From Aptenodytes patagonicus (lineage: Eukaryota > Chordata > Aves > Sphenisciformes > Spheniscidae), in contig NC_134961.1 in assembly GCF_965638725.1 (NCBI RefSeq), positions 124,001-188,000 on the forward strand: 64,000 nucleotides of DNA, read 5' to 3'. This document shows, one piece after another, positions 44,450 through 56,876 of this stretch; within the stretch, counting starts at the first letter, position 1, and each line of letters opens with the position of its first letter. Made by a program: the position numbers and the translations under genes. The notes under the pieces were generated by a model. It saw only the letters and a list, made by a program, of their open reading frames with translations. It made no database searches and was not told the origin of the DNA.

Positions 44450-44960
44450 TACACAGCACAGCCATGCAAGGTCAGGCCAAGTGTCCGTCTAAAGCCAGTA
44501 TCTCGTTTCCAGCAGAGGATGCCTGGCAATGGGTACAGAGCACAGGATCACTCAACAGTCATATCTCCCAGGACAGGGTCATTGCATGTGCTATGAATAA
44601 CTCAGAGGTTTCCTGTGCCAGAGATGTCTTTGCATTTAATGGTTCTGTATCCATCTCCGTATCCATCCAGTGATTTTTCTTCCAGAATTTCTCTCTTTTT
44701 TAATCCAAGCAAACTTTTAGTATTCATAACTGCACACGACAAAGAGCTCCACAGCTGAAACACGTGCTGTGTGACAAGCCATCTTCTTCAGTTTGTCTTT
44801 AAACCTGTCATTTCCCGGGTTCACTTGATGACCCGTAGTTCTTGGGCTAGAAGAATGAACAGCTTTTCCCTATCCTCTTTCTCTGTGCCAATCCTGACTC
44901 TACAGATCTCTTCCATGCCCTTCCTACCATCCTCTCTTCCCACAAACACAGCAGGATCCA
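44450..44960 (-). mobile_element. Ancient amniote CR1/L3-like LINE fragment, antisense
   Basis: The + strand follows the reverse complement of a widespread reptile/bird CR1 3' half. It contains GTCAGGCCAAGTGTCCGTCT, GAGCTCCACAGCTGAAACAC, a TTTAAACCTGTCATTTCCC block and GATGACCCGTAGTTCTTGG. All are in the right order over ~500 bp. There are no open frames or termini, so it is old. The subfamily is uncertain. Confidence 0.6.
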
Positions 44961-47900
44961 CATCCAGATGCTCAGTCCTTGGACAGGAGCGGTTCCAGAG
45001 CTCTCACCTGTGCTTGTGGTTTGCAGCATCTCCCAAAGTCCAGAAAATGCTCCACCAACCTAGACATCAGCTAAATATCTTCATCCTGGGTAGGCAGAGT
45101 TGTTCATGCTTTCAAGCTTTTGTGAACTGTCATTGGGGCTTGAAACTCAGCTTTTGTAAACCGTCAGGATAGCAATTCCAACAAGTGGCATCAAGAGAGA
45201 AGTCTCCACTATTACCAAAACCACGTAAGAGCCATTGGAGACATGGGTAAGGAGACTGTCTGAAGAGACTGGGAAGAGGTGGAATGGCCCAATACCTGCC
45301 TGGACTTCTCCTCCCAGTGCTGGCACAGTCCCAGTCCTGGTGCCACCACTTGCACTGCTCAGTCAGCTCAGAAGCTGTTCCCTCAGCATCACAAAACTGA
45401 GGAATCCGGAAACACAAACTCTTCTCCAGCACACAGCTGAATGCACGGCATTTGCAAATCTAGCTTCTTCTAACTGATCAGCTGCACGTACAACTGTGGT
45501 AGCAGCACAAAAATGATTAATAAGTCCATTTCAATTAAAACAAACAAACAAAAAGAAAAAAATTGTATATTGTAGATAGTCTGGGAAAGTCATCTTCAAA
45601 AGCTCCATGCCAAAGCAAAGTCAAAGTACCAGAACAAAAGCCAAATCCACTATGCTGTGGGTCAGGCTAAGAAAGAGGGAGAGCGCATTAAATTCCAAAG
45701 TTGGCACATGATCAAGAAAAGCTGCGTAGTGAAATCACCAACCCAAACAGAGAAGGAAAAGCCCTGTACAGAAGCCTGAGCATGCTCCTAAAACTGACAG
45801 GCATTTCAAATACATTCAGAGATTTGCACAGTCATTTCAAAGACAGACCATCCTTCCATTTAAACAGACAACTGAAGCTATTCCCACGTTGATCTTTTTC
45901 TTCCAAAATTCCCATTTTACCAGCAATCCCATTTAAAATAAAGCTGCTTTTTTCCCCAAAAAACATTCCAAATGAAACAAAACAAAACACCAACTTCATT
46001 CAACCCTACCACACAAACACATATCATCTGCTTTTTCCAACAACACTGCTTCTCTCCAGCACAGCATGTGCATGTTCTTACAGACACCCCCGGGGGGTAA
46101 CAGACACCGGGGCTATTCCACTGCAATCCGATCACCACGTCCCATCGTCAGCCTCCAGCTGATTTCCTCCATTTTTCAAACCCCCATCACTGCAACAGCT
46201 GTATCTGCAGTGCCTGCTACGCAGAGCCCCAGGCAAGTCCTGTGTACCTGAAGGGGTCTGCCCGTGCAGCTATTCTGGTTGAGGCACACCAGCAGGCATC
46301 TGGGTGGAGAGACAGGAAAGACACAGGGATCCTAAATGTGTTCTCCAGACAGAGCGAGCCAGGGGAGACAGCGGGCTGCTGGCTGTGTCTCTCTCTCTAG
46401 GAGGATTTCTGCTGGCACAGCGGGGAAAAGGCAGGAAGTCCAAGGAGAAGAGGAGCAGTGGGGTTTCAGTCTTGCGGCTGCCAATAAAACCATCTAGCGT
46501 GGATCAGACCCAACAAGTTACAAATAATATCTCAAACACCAGGCACAAGCCAGACCTTTAAAACAAGCCAGATGGAGGGGCTGAGGGCAGGCAGGGACGG
46601 GGAAGGTGGAACGGGCCTGTGACCCTGCACTCTTGAGGAAAGCTGTCAAGGGCACAGCAACACCCAGGCTTCGGCTGAGACCACCACCATGTCCCACCCT
46701 AAGAAACTCTCTTGGAAATGAAACAAGGCCATCAGCACTGCCCTGGCAGTGGCCCTGCAAAGGGCTCTCTCCTGCTCTCCCAACGCTCACTGCCGAGCTC
46801 GGAGGACATGCTGTAAGGCTTTGCAGACCCACAGGCTGCCAAGCAGAAGCTGGGGTCTGAGCAATCCAGGTACCTCTGAGCACAAGCCTGGCAGCGAGCT
46901 AGGCAGACACACTGCCCTTTTAGCCCTGCACAGCAGGGCGCTGGCAGGACTACCATTCCCACACACTACCCACTGTCCCTCTCACTGCCCTCTGCCATGC
47001 ACAAGCTCTGCTTGAGTGCTGGTAGAGACTGATGCTGCCTACCACAGCCTGCACCAAATCATGCAGGCAACAGTTCCCCAAGGCCCTGCATTCCACTTGC
47101 AAGCAAACCAATCTGACAGCTAGCTGCTGCCCAAAGAGCAGTCTTGCCTTACTCCAATGAGCCACTGGTGTTTTACCAGCACGAAACTAACCCTAGTAAA
47201 TTATTTCCTCTTGATCTGGCATCCTGAAGAGGCTCAGACAATTTCAGATAAGCTCTGTGCAACCTGAGAGAGGAAGGGTAGGACCAGCCTTTTCAGTGAT
47301 AGCTCAGCATGATAGCAGCTTAGCTGAAACATCAAACTGCAGCCCGAGCTTTGTCCCCTTGCCTGTGTGAAACAGCGCTCCTCCATCCCCAGCCTAGCAG
47401 ATCAGTGCTCAGGGAACTGCATCTGCCCCCGCCAACAGGCATGCAGCACACTGAGCCCCTGCACTCCTCCGGAGAGGGACCAGACAGGAGGACTTGGGGG
47501 ATAGCCAAGCTCTTATTAAAAGACATAGCTTTCATGCAGGCCAGCGTGGCACATTGGAAAGGCCTGACCCTACCCAAACTGTCTTTTAAACTTTATGTTG
47601 AAGTAGAACATGGAAGAAATGGATCTGGGGTAGCAAAAGCCTTTGCACGGGCTCCGATGGAACAGAGGCCTTCGCCTTGTAGAGAGTGAATTAAAAGGCA
47701 CGCAATCTTTCTCCTGAGAGTTTTGTTTTCAACCAGTGCTCTAGAAAGAGCTAGAACAGGAGCTACATGCTTGAGCAGGTGGCCATAAAACCAACATGCA
47801 AGTAGATAATGGAAAAGCAGCACGCAAGCACTACCACAGAGCTGCACCAGCAGGAACCCACCAAGGTGGGGTGAATGCTATGGAGGTCTTTCTTCTGCGG

Positions 47901-50900
47901 CTACCCAAGCAACCAAGGCAGCGCTGAGGGATCTCACCGTGAACCACTTCATTTAATTAGCTGAGAAATACCAGTGGAAAATCCCTGGCTTGGAAGAGGC
48001 CAGGCAGACCCCTAGACAGGAAATGGGAAGCTACATTAGAAAAAACCCAAGGGTTTGGATTTCATGCAAAGCCTTGTAGAATGACACTGGTATGCAAGAG
48101 GCACACCGAGAGTGCAAAGCTTCAGCTGGGACCCACTGAACTTGGAGAAGGCTCAGCTATATATAGAGCCAGAAGGTTTTAAATATAGGTAATAAAAACA
48201 TCTGCCAGTGCAGTCTGAATGTATGTGAGCCAATCCCCAGATCTGATGTCCCTTTGAGCAACTGATTTTCTTGATTTTCAGAAAAAGATGCGGGTCATGA
48301 CAGAAAGCAACCATAAATGAGCTCCTACTGGAATGCCAGCATTAAAAGCTTTCAAAGCAGCTTCACATGGGACCTGAAGAGTATCCAGGTCTGGTGCCCT
48401 CATATAGAAGAGAGAGGAAAAACAGCGAGCCCAGAAAACTCTTCTGATTCCTGTTAGTCCCCAGATCTGTAGTTGAACTTCTCCAAATACAGGTTAAAAG
48501 ATGACCCACAGCTGCAACCTGCAAACACTCACACAGGCAACAGACTCTGATGTTCGAGGTCCTTTCGTTGCAGCAGACAAAAGGCAGAATAGTAACAAGA
48601 ACATAGAAGCCAACGCTCAAAATTCAAGCTATAAAGACATCATGGCCACTTGAAGGAGATGCAAGTCAACAGAAGAAGCAGTGCCCCCAGCCTTCTGTGT
48701 TGCCCCCCTCCTTGTGCTGGCACGAGCATCCCCGCAGCTGTTGGGTGATCCACACTGGGAACTGACCCACGTTAGCTCAGCAAAGAAAACGGTTTGTTCC
48801 AGCCCAAGCTCCTTCCCTGATCCAAGTCACTACATGGCTCCACAAACACTTGTGCCAGGAGAAGGAAAGGGGAAGAAGCAGGAACAAAAAGAGCAGCTGG
48901 AGCCAGATGACTGGACTGCTTCTCAAGGCAGCACAGTTTAAAGTGATCGTGAAAACACGGCCAAAAACTCACACTTGTATGGGAAGCTAACAATTATCAC
49001 AAGGGAGGTGGTGCGTTCTGCATTTCTTGAGGCTTAAATAATCTTCTGAGGAGTGCCCTCAGTGCAGGTGTTGAGTGCAGCAGGAATAAAATACTACTGT
49101 ATCACCAGAGGCAGAGTGAATTTTTGGTGGGGTCATTAAATGGGAAAACATCCAAACCATCCACAGATTTCTCTAGAGCTGACGGCCAAGCCTCACGCAT
49201 GGGCAGCTTCCATAGAAGGGTTCCCAAGGGATGCGTTTCCCCTGCTCACCTATGGCCTGTGGCACCCACAAAGCAACTAGGTGGCAGGGAGCCGAGTACA
49301 GCAGACTGGGCAGAGGGGCTGCCTTTTCCACCTCCCAAGCACATGTGACCCAGATGACAGAAGCAGGTTCACAGCACTAGCCAGCATGCCTGCACCCCAG
49401 AGCCCGTGCAGGGCCCAGGCGATGAGCATTCAGCATCCAACTCTGCCTTCTAGAGTAAACCCAATACAGAGCCATCTACAACCTCCCTGGATACCAGCAA
49501 GGGGAACAGTCTGAGCCTAAAACATAACCAACATAACCAACAAAGAGGGGGGAGCTGTGGGAAACCTTCTGGAGTACTTTGGCATCTTCATCCTGTTTGT
49601 GTTTCTCCATGAACACACCCTGCAGCTTTGCACAGAGAACACCGGCCTGCCACCACATACAATAGCCACATTTCCAGCAGCCACATCCTAATACTCCGGT
49701 CATAGCACGTCACTTACAGACTCCATCTGGGCAGGGACTGATGATGATACCTGCTAATAGCTCCAGCGACAGAACGTCAAGCACAGGGGGTGAGAAGCCA
49801 GCACTGACCAGCACTCCCATTCCTTAGGGAAGCCAATAGAGTCAGTAGTGCCTGGTCCTCAAAAGGAACTGGTTTCCACCTAGATCCGTTATCAGCTACC
49901 AGATGGCTGATGCATCTCAGCATGCCTATCCAGGAAGCCAGGATACTAGCCGGTCCGGTGCCACAGCGAACATAGCCAGAATGGATAATAAGTATAATCA
50001 CATTAACAACTCAAATATTAACAATTCCAACTATAAACAACGGATTGCCAGCAGTGGAAGTGTATCCAGAGGAAGAATCATCTACACAAGCCTTGTTCTT
50101 GCACCCTTTTCAAAGGTAACCACAGCTGCCCGTTGGGTTAGCAGTGCCTGCGCTGAGCCGGCAGCGCCCTTCGCTCTGGGGTCCCCAGCAGCCTCAAAGC
50201 ACAGTTGTCTCAGTACTCTGCCTCGGCCTACACGTTATTCAGCATCACTAGAGCTCCTCGTTAACAAAGAAGCAGGAAAGAGTGATCACAGAAACTATTT
50301 TAGTCCACATTTAACTCATTGCAACAATTCAGTGGGGCTCCAGAAGTCCCTGTTCCAAATTTATTTTCATTACTAGTAAAATAGATGCACTGTAAAGTAC
50401 TGGCTGATCCACAAGTACCATGGACACAGTCATTGCCTCAATTATACAGCAAGGTAAGATTCTCAAAAATGCTTTTGTCAGCGCAGCCATGACCCCACAT
50501 TAGAAAACAAAAGACGAAACCAACAAAATCCTACCACTGTATTTTAACAAAGGTATCACTTTTCATTGAAATTCTGCATTTGTCAGGTTTTTTCTACCAG
50601 CTGTCATATTCATCGCAAGTACCATAAAGGTTCAGGACACAAGGAAAACTAGGAACACAGCACTGGTATGACTCTCAGGACAGCAGTAAACACTGGCTGT
50701 GGTTGCTTTTGGAATAGCTGCTGCCTGTGCACTCACCTCAAGAGCAATTTTCTTGGTAATGCCTCTTAGTGATTACAACATTGTTCATTTAGAAAATATG
50801 ACATCAATAAACAATTGATGGAAAAGCAAACGCCAAAACTAGCAACGTCCCCTACAAAGATTACAATACCCCAAACCAAAAATAATGTTAGACCAAAAGC

Positions 50901-53900
50901 CACCCAACCTCTATGTCAAAGACTCTCAGTACTAAAAGCAGCTAAGAATCACTGTTTGTTGTGCTAAATAAAAATGCCTCACTGGCAAATGAGATCAAAA
51001 CTGCTGCAAATGACAACATTTCCTATGGAAAGTTACATAAAACCAGGCTGAATAGCAATCTAAAAAAATCTTAGAGGAAATAACAATAACAAACGCTGGA
51101 GCCACCAGAAGACAGACTTTATATTCAGGAAGGATGGAAGCTGCAGCATCTGAGCCATTCAGGCCAGCTTTCTTTGCATGTTCCTTTGAAATTCAGAGCA
51201 TCCTCACTCACCATCACACACCTGCTTTCTCCAACACGACCATAGTTCTGTTCACCTCAATACAAGCGAGAGAACAAGCCTGCATCCACCAGCAGTGCCC
51301 ACAGCAATGAGGCCCAGCGGAGATCCTTCAAAAGAACAGTTACAAAGCCAAGGACTTGGAGCAGAGCTGGTCCGGCTGGAGCTGCTCTTCCTAAGCATTA
51401 GCTGATTTAGCCAGGGACACAGGAGAGCTAGCCTGCCACTCTGATGCTCTGATTTCTACTCTTGCTAGTGCTCAACAGCCAGCCACACACCATCCCCTAC
51501 TTTGTCTAACTGGAAAGGAGTTACAGGAAGAGCTTGTCTTGCTCTGCAGGTGCGTGTACACATGTGTACGTTCATGTGTGCCCAATGCACCAACTCATAA
51601 CGCAAATAGAAATAATCATAATTCTAACTTTGTTTTAGGAAAAAAAAAAAATCTAAGTGAACCATACTTCTTCGCTCTGAGTGAATGGCGCATTCTCTCT
51701 CACTATTCTACCAGAGCAGTCAGAGAAAACGAAGGTACACTCACACTTTTTGGCAAAACATCTCACAGCCTGCTGTCTTCTACAGTTCACTTTAAAGCAC
51801 TGGGCTTTGAATTCAAGCGACAGAGAAACATACCTCCCATGTGCTGATCACTACAGGGCAATAACTCCTGAAATACGGAAGCTGTATTCGTCAACCCAGC
51901 TGTCTGAGCCCTCAAGATTTTAAAATTCAAGCTGTTATAACTTTCACTGAGTCAAAGCCATGTAAGTGCCGGACCTGTGAAACAGTAAAAGCTGCGTCCT
52001 GCACAGCTTCAGGATGACCTCATACAGATTGTTCCTTCTTAAAGAAAAAAAAAAAACCTTCAAAGCAGGGATTGCTGCTGACCAGCAGAGCAAGGGGCTG
52101 TCTCTCAGTGAAGTGGAAACAGGAAGGGGAGGAGGCGGCAAAGGTAGGCTTTCCAGAAAAGGCAAGATCAGGCATGTCTTGATATCTCTTCTCCCCCTGG
52201 GAAGGCTGTACTGTGCCAGGGAAGTATTTTGCAATGATACTTCTTAGTTCACTGAGAAGAAATTACATTTCCTTTAATAATCACTGTGTTTTAGAGACGC
52301 TCTGATTACTAAGGCAAGGTCTGTTTGTTGTTAAAGGCGCCAGAATTTAAGAACATATCCGCTGCTCAGGTCTGTATTGCGATAGTTCTAACATTTCTAT
52401 AGTACGCAAAAAGTAGCTTTAATTATATTTGAAACAAATGGTGTATCTACATCTAGTTGTATCCAGTATCTAGTTGAAGTATCTAGTTGAAGACTGCACC
52501 CAAAGGAAGTTTCAGCAAGAACAAGCCTTCTGTCAATCTGACATTTGCTGCCTCTGCAGCAAACAGAGCACGCAACCAATGAAACTTGCACTCTGTAGCT
52601 TTAGGAGATTTAACAGTTAAGGTTAACATGAAGAATAAGCTCTCCGCCTTCACCAAGTAGCAAACAGCCACTGTTTGTCATTCAAAAGGATTTGACCATA
52701 AGTTTAGATGATTTGTTCAAAAACTCAGCTACTAATTTGCTTGTTGTGGCGTCATCCCAACACACATTAAAAAAAAAAACCACTTCCTCATTCCTACAGC
52801 AGCATGGACTGAAACAAGTATGAGAGATGTGATCTTAAGTGGGCTTCAACCAGTCCTGGACAACAGCTAGATGAGCAGGACCAAAAAAAGGAGCAAGCAA
52901 TCAGAAACCCCTGAAGTTCAATTAACAAGGACATGACAATAGGCGGTCTCAGCACAGACAAAACTGCCGCTGCTCCCTGTGGAAACCTCACTCCCTCAGG
53001 GCTGCCCCTACACCTTCCCAATGGCACAGTCAAGCCTGCCTGTGAAAACAGAGAGCTTGGCAGGCAAGCCTTGCCCTCCCCACACTGTGCTGGAGTGAGG
53101 GTCTTTACGACGCCGTGCAGCAGGCCTGGATGGCAAGAGCACACACCACACACCAAATAGGTTTGGGGTCCTTCAAGGACACAGAAATAGGGCTGCCAGC
53201 ATGACCATGGGAAATGCTGTCTAATAGATCCATTTCCTTCCAAGGTTAAATCTTGCCTGTTGTCTCCCTAGGCTCTTGGGACTAATAGCTGCAGGGCTGG
53301 GATTGTCCTTTCCTAAATATTTTTCTGTTACTTGCATGGTGGGTGCTGACCTCAGAGGGGAGTCACTGGACACTAACGGAGTAAGCAACAGGTCCTGATG
53401 TCCCATTCAGTTCAACTGGTTCGTCTGCTAGTTCTGAACAAGGCAAAAAGTAAACAAGCAAAAAGACAAAAAAAACCCCACCAAACCAACCAACCACAAA
53501 GCTAAAAAAAACCCCGCCACTGGGGAGACGACTACCTGCACGGACACCAGGGCTTCTCCTCCTCTGAGGAAAGAGACCATCTTCCCTCTACTTTCCAGCA
53601 GCACTGGGACATTCTACCCATGACCCAGACACAAGTCCCACTAAATTCAGGATGCAACTCCCACAGCGCAAGTTGAGACGCTGTCATGCTCTCAGCAGAG
53701 AGGATGCAACACAGCTCTCTGAGCAGGCAGGCAACACATACGTTCTGCGAGTTACTTAAAACTACAGCAGGGAGGCAGTAACAGTGCCAGATCTGCACAT
53801 TTCTTGTCTGTTTCCTTCCAACTAGGTGATAATAAAGTTAGATTTGGAGCCCAGCACTTCTTCAGCCAAAAAGAAAGGAAACTAATCCATGTCTAAGCTC

Positions 53901-54930
53901 AGGGAAAATGTGAAGGAAGGAAGGAACCCATACTCAAGTTTTAAGTATTTCTACTGAAATGGGTCGTATACTGGCAACAGGCAGGTGGCTGCAGGAACAG
54001 CTATTAATAGAAGTGTCATGTTGGGTCACAGTTAATGCTGGAACCTCTGAGAAGGGCGCGTGGTCTCCACGGGATGCCAAAGCCTCCAGAGATAACTAAG
54101 GAAGAAAGGCAGCAACCACAAGGGAAGAATCTTATCAAAGACTGTTCTGCTGGATAAAAGCTCTAGAGATACAGATAGAGAAACGTCAGGATCTTCAGCT
54201 CACAGCCAGTCCTACTCAGCAGGCAGCATCCCCAGCAGCACACGGGGTGCTCTGCCAACCTTTTTGCTGGATGCACTGAATGGAAGAGGAGAGCAACCCA
54301 GGACTCCTGGTCATGTTGCCCATCTCAGGCCTTCAGCACTAACCAGGCTGTGCTTGCACTGCAGAGAGATCCAACACACTGAACGGAATCAAATCTTTAC
54401 TAATTATATCTGAGCATGTGGGCTCTGTGCCCAGAATAAACTGTCCTATCATGCCACACTCAGCAGACCCTGCCTCTTTCAGGGGAACGTGCTGGGACTT
54501 GCTGGCTACTCTCCGGGGCTGGATTCCAGAGGAACAGGACTGATGACCCCAAAAGGAATTCCTATTCCTGCCTCGCGACCTCACTCAGCTGCAGCCTCAT
54601 TGCAGTCCCCCGCCACGAAAGTGAAACGAGCCATCTACCAAGTCCAGTGATGAGGCGCTGTCCCTCTCCGAGGGACGTAACTCCTGACTGAGGCGACACG
54701 ACAGGGCCACACGCTCTCAGCACCAAGCCACAGGAAGGACAAGCTTGCTGGAGAAGAGGTGCCTGCTCTGCTCTGCAGGCGAGCAGCGCTCTCTGCATCC
54801 AAAGCTCATCACCCTGGCTGAAGCCTACCCAGCACAGAGCAAGACATTCCTGAGACCGAGGCCAGCCCATGGCTTTCCCCAGAACCTGAAAAGCCAGTTT
54901 GTAGGCAGATCTCTTGCAAGTGTATTGCTT

Positions 54931-54954
54931 AAAAAAAAAAAAAAAAAAAAAAAA
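54931..54954. repeat. 24-base A homopolymer
   Basis: This is an uninterrupted A run in RHBDF1 intron 1. It could be the tail of a retroposed sequence, but no source gene is recognised upstream. Confidence 0.85.
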
Positions 54955-56744
54955 GGCCTGTCATGGGAAGTCCCAGAGCAGAACGAGTTTTGTGGGAGTT
55001 GCTTTTACGCTGCGCAGCATTAACCTCCTTTCATGGGAACGCACAGGAGCAGGCACACCGCTGACACACGACCACACGTGAGAACCGCTGCCTTCCGGGG
55101 GGCCCACGACCGATGACTGCAGAGACCATAACGAAGCTCATTCCCCTGTTCCAAATCCACAGGACATCTTGGGAGGCTGGCAGGGTCCCAGCTCAGGAAT
55201 GGCGTGGGCTCCCCACAAGCCCGCACACAGACAGCGGAGACCTGGGCTGCCCAGCGGTAGCCACGAGGATCTAAGGACACAAGAGGGATGCAGCAGGAAG
55301 GAGGGAGGATAGCTGTTATTAGAGCAACAGAGGGTTAAAAAAAAGCAGACAAGCTTTCAGGCACACAAAGGCCTTTCGTAAAGTCCTTTTAACAATCAAA
55401 ACTTGAAGGAGGTAAGTATCTGAAAGTTCATCTGTTTCTTCCAACTGTATCAACCGATCTAACACGAGTTATCACCTCCTCTTGCAAACGCTGCACCACT
55501 GAGAGAGAAGAGCTGGAGAGCAACATATATCCACGCACTGGAGTGGAGATCCAATTCTCCTTCCAAGGGTCCGCTCCCCAGCTTGTTCCAAGTGGGCCCT
55601 TTTTACACCTGTGTTCACAGCACAAGGGCAGCTACTTGTCTTTGCTGCTCTATCAGCGTTACTGCTGTTAACGCCCTGTGCTCCTTCCTCATCCCATGCT
55701 TCATTCAGAAGCGCCTTCGGCTTTGCTGCCTTGTCCCTTCCCGTTACGTGTGACTATTTTTTCCTTTACTGCAGAATGCACAGCTTTCTTCCCAGAGGAA
55801 ATTAGCAGCCATGGGGACAAAAACAGGAAGAAAGGAAACAACTTCCCGCTCACTCCGAGACCCAGCCTGGAGACATCCCTGACCAACACTGCACACCCCG
55901 ACGCGAAGCCAACCTGCAAGAGAATCAGCAGCCAGAACCAAGTCGTGCACAAGGAATGCTCCAGCACCTGACAAAACTCATCTGTGCTGCCGCTCCCCTC
56001 TCCTGAGTTACATGAGAGAAAAAGCACAAGTCAAAATACGCACAAGGGGCACTTTGGCACAGCAGGGCTAGTTAAGTGTGCATGTGCTACGACTGGGGGG
56101 AAGGACAGGTCGCGCTCTGAGGAGCCCGAAAGGACTCAGCACTGGGGGTGCAATCCTGCAAAAGCTTTAACCAGGCTTGCGTTGCAAGCTGCTGTGATCC
56201 CCTGCTTCATGACAGCAGCGCACAGTGTGAAAAGACTTCAGGGACTCGATCCAGAGGAAAACTAACCATTACATGTAAAAAGCGATAAGTTTTCCACCAG
56301 ATCAGCTCACAAGGTGGCTGCCAAAAGACCGATGCCAGCATCAGGGGAGGGGTGGGTGGGAACGCGTGGCAAGCGATGGGGGTGGAGGGGCCTTTCAGCT
56401 CCAGCATGGACTTGGATCAGCTGAAACGAGCCATGAATGCGCACCTTCACCTACGGCCGAAAGCACCAGGGTCACCAAGCTCCCGACGTCCGAAGAACCG
56501 CGGACAAGCCGGACCCCGGCCCTCTGGGGACGCGAGGTCCAACGCTGCTAATTCTGCCTGTCACTGACAGGGCCGGGCTCCCACCTGAGGCACCGAAGGC
56601 CGCCCCCGCTGCGCCTCGCCTCACGGGGCAGGCGAAGGTGCCTGGTGAGGGACCATTTTCAGAGGGTTTCTCCCGGCTGACAGGGGTCGGGCCCGGCACC
56701 TGCCTCCGGCTCCTCGGCCGCCACCTCAGGGCGCCGGCCTTGCA

Positions 56745-56837
56745 CCGCGGTCCGCCGAGGGCCGTTCCCCGCCCGGCTGAGGCGGCGCGGCCCGCGCCGC
56801 CTCAGCCGGGCGGGGAGCGGCCCACGGCGGACCGCGG
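56745..56837. repeat. 93-bp near-perfect palindrome
   Basis: The arms 56745-56790 and 56792-56837 are reverse complements. There are two mismatches (56758/56824 and 56765/56817) and a single centre base at 56791. Arms begin CCGCGGTCCGCCG. It is almost entirely GC. It lies in the RHBDF1 CpG island, about 100 bp inside the putative first intron. Confidence 0.97.
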
Positions 56838-56857
56838 GGCTGCCCCTCCCGGTCTGG

Positions 56858-56876
56858 CCGCCAGCAGGGGGCTGCC
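56858..56876 (+). promoter_or_regulatory. CTCF-like motif
   Basis: CCAGCAGGGGGC at 56861-56872, in the context GCCGCCAGCAGGGGGCTGCC, matches the core CTCF consensus nearly completely. It lies 24 bp from the palindrome. Occupancy is not shown. Confidence 0.45.
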
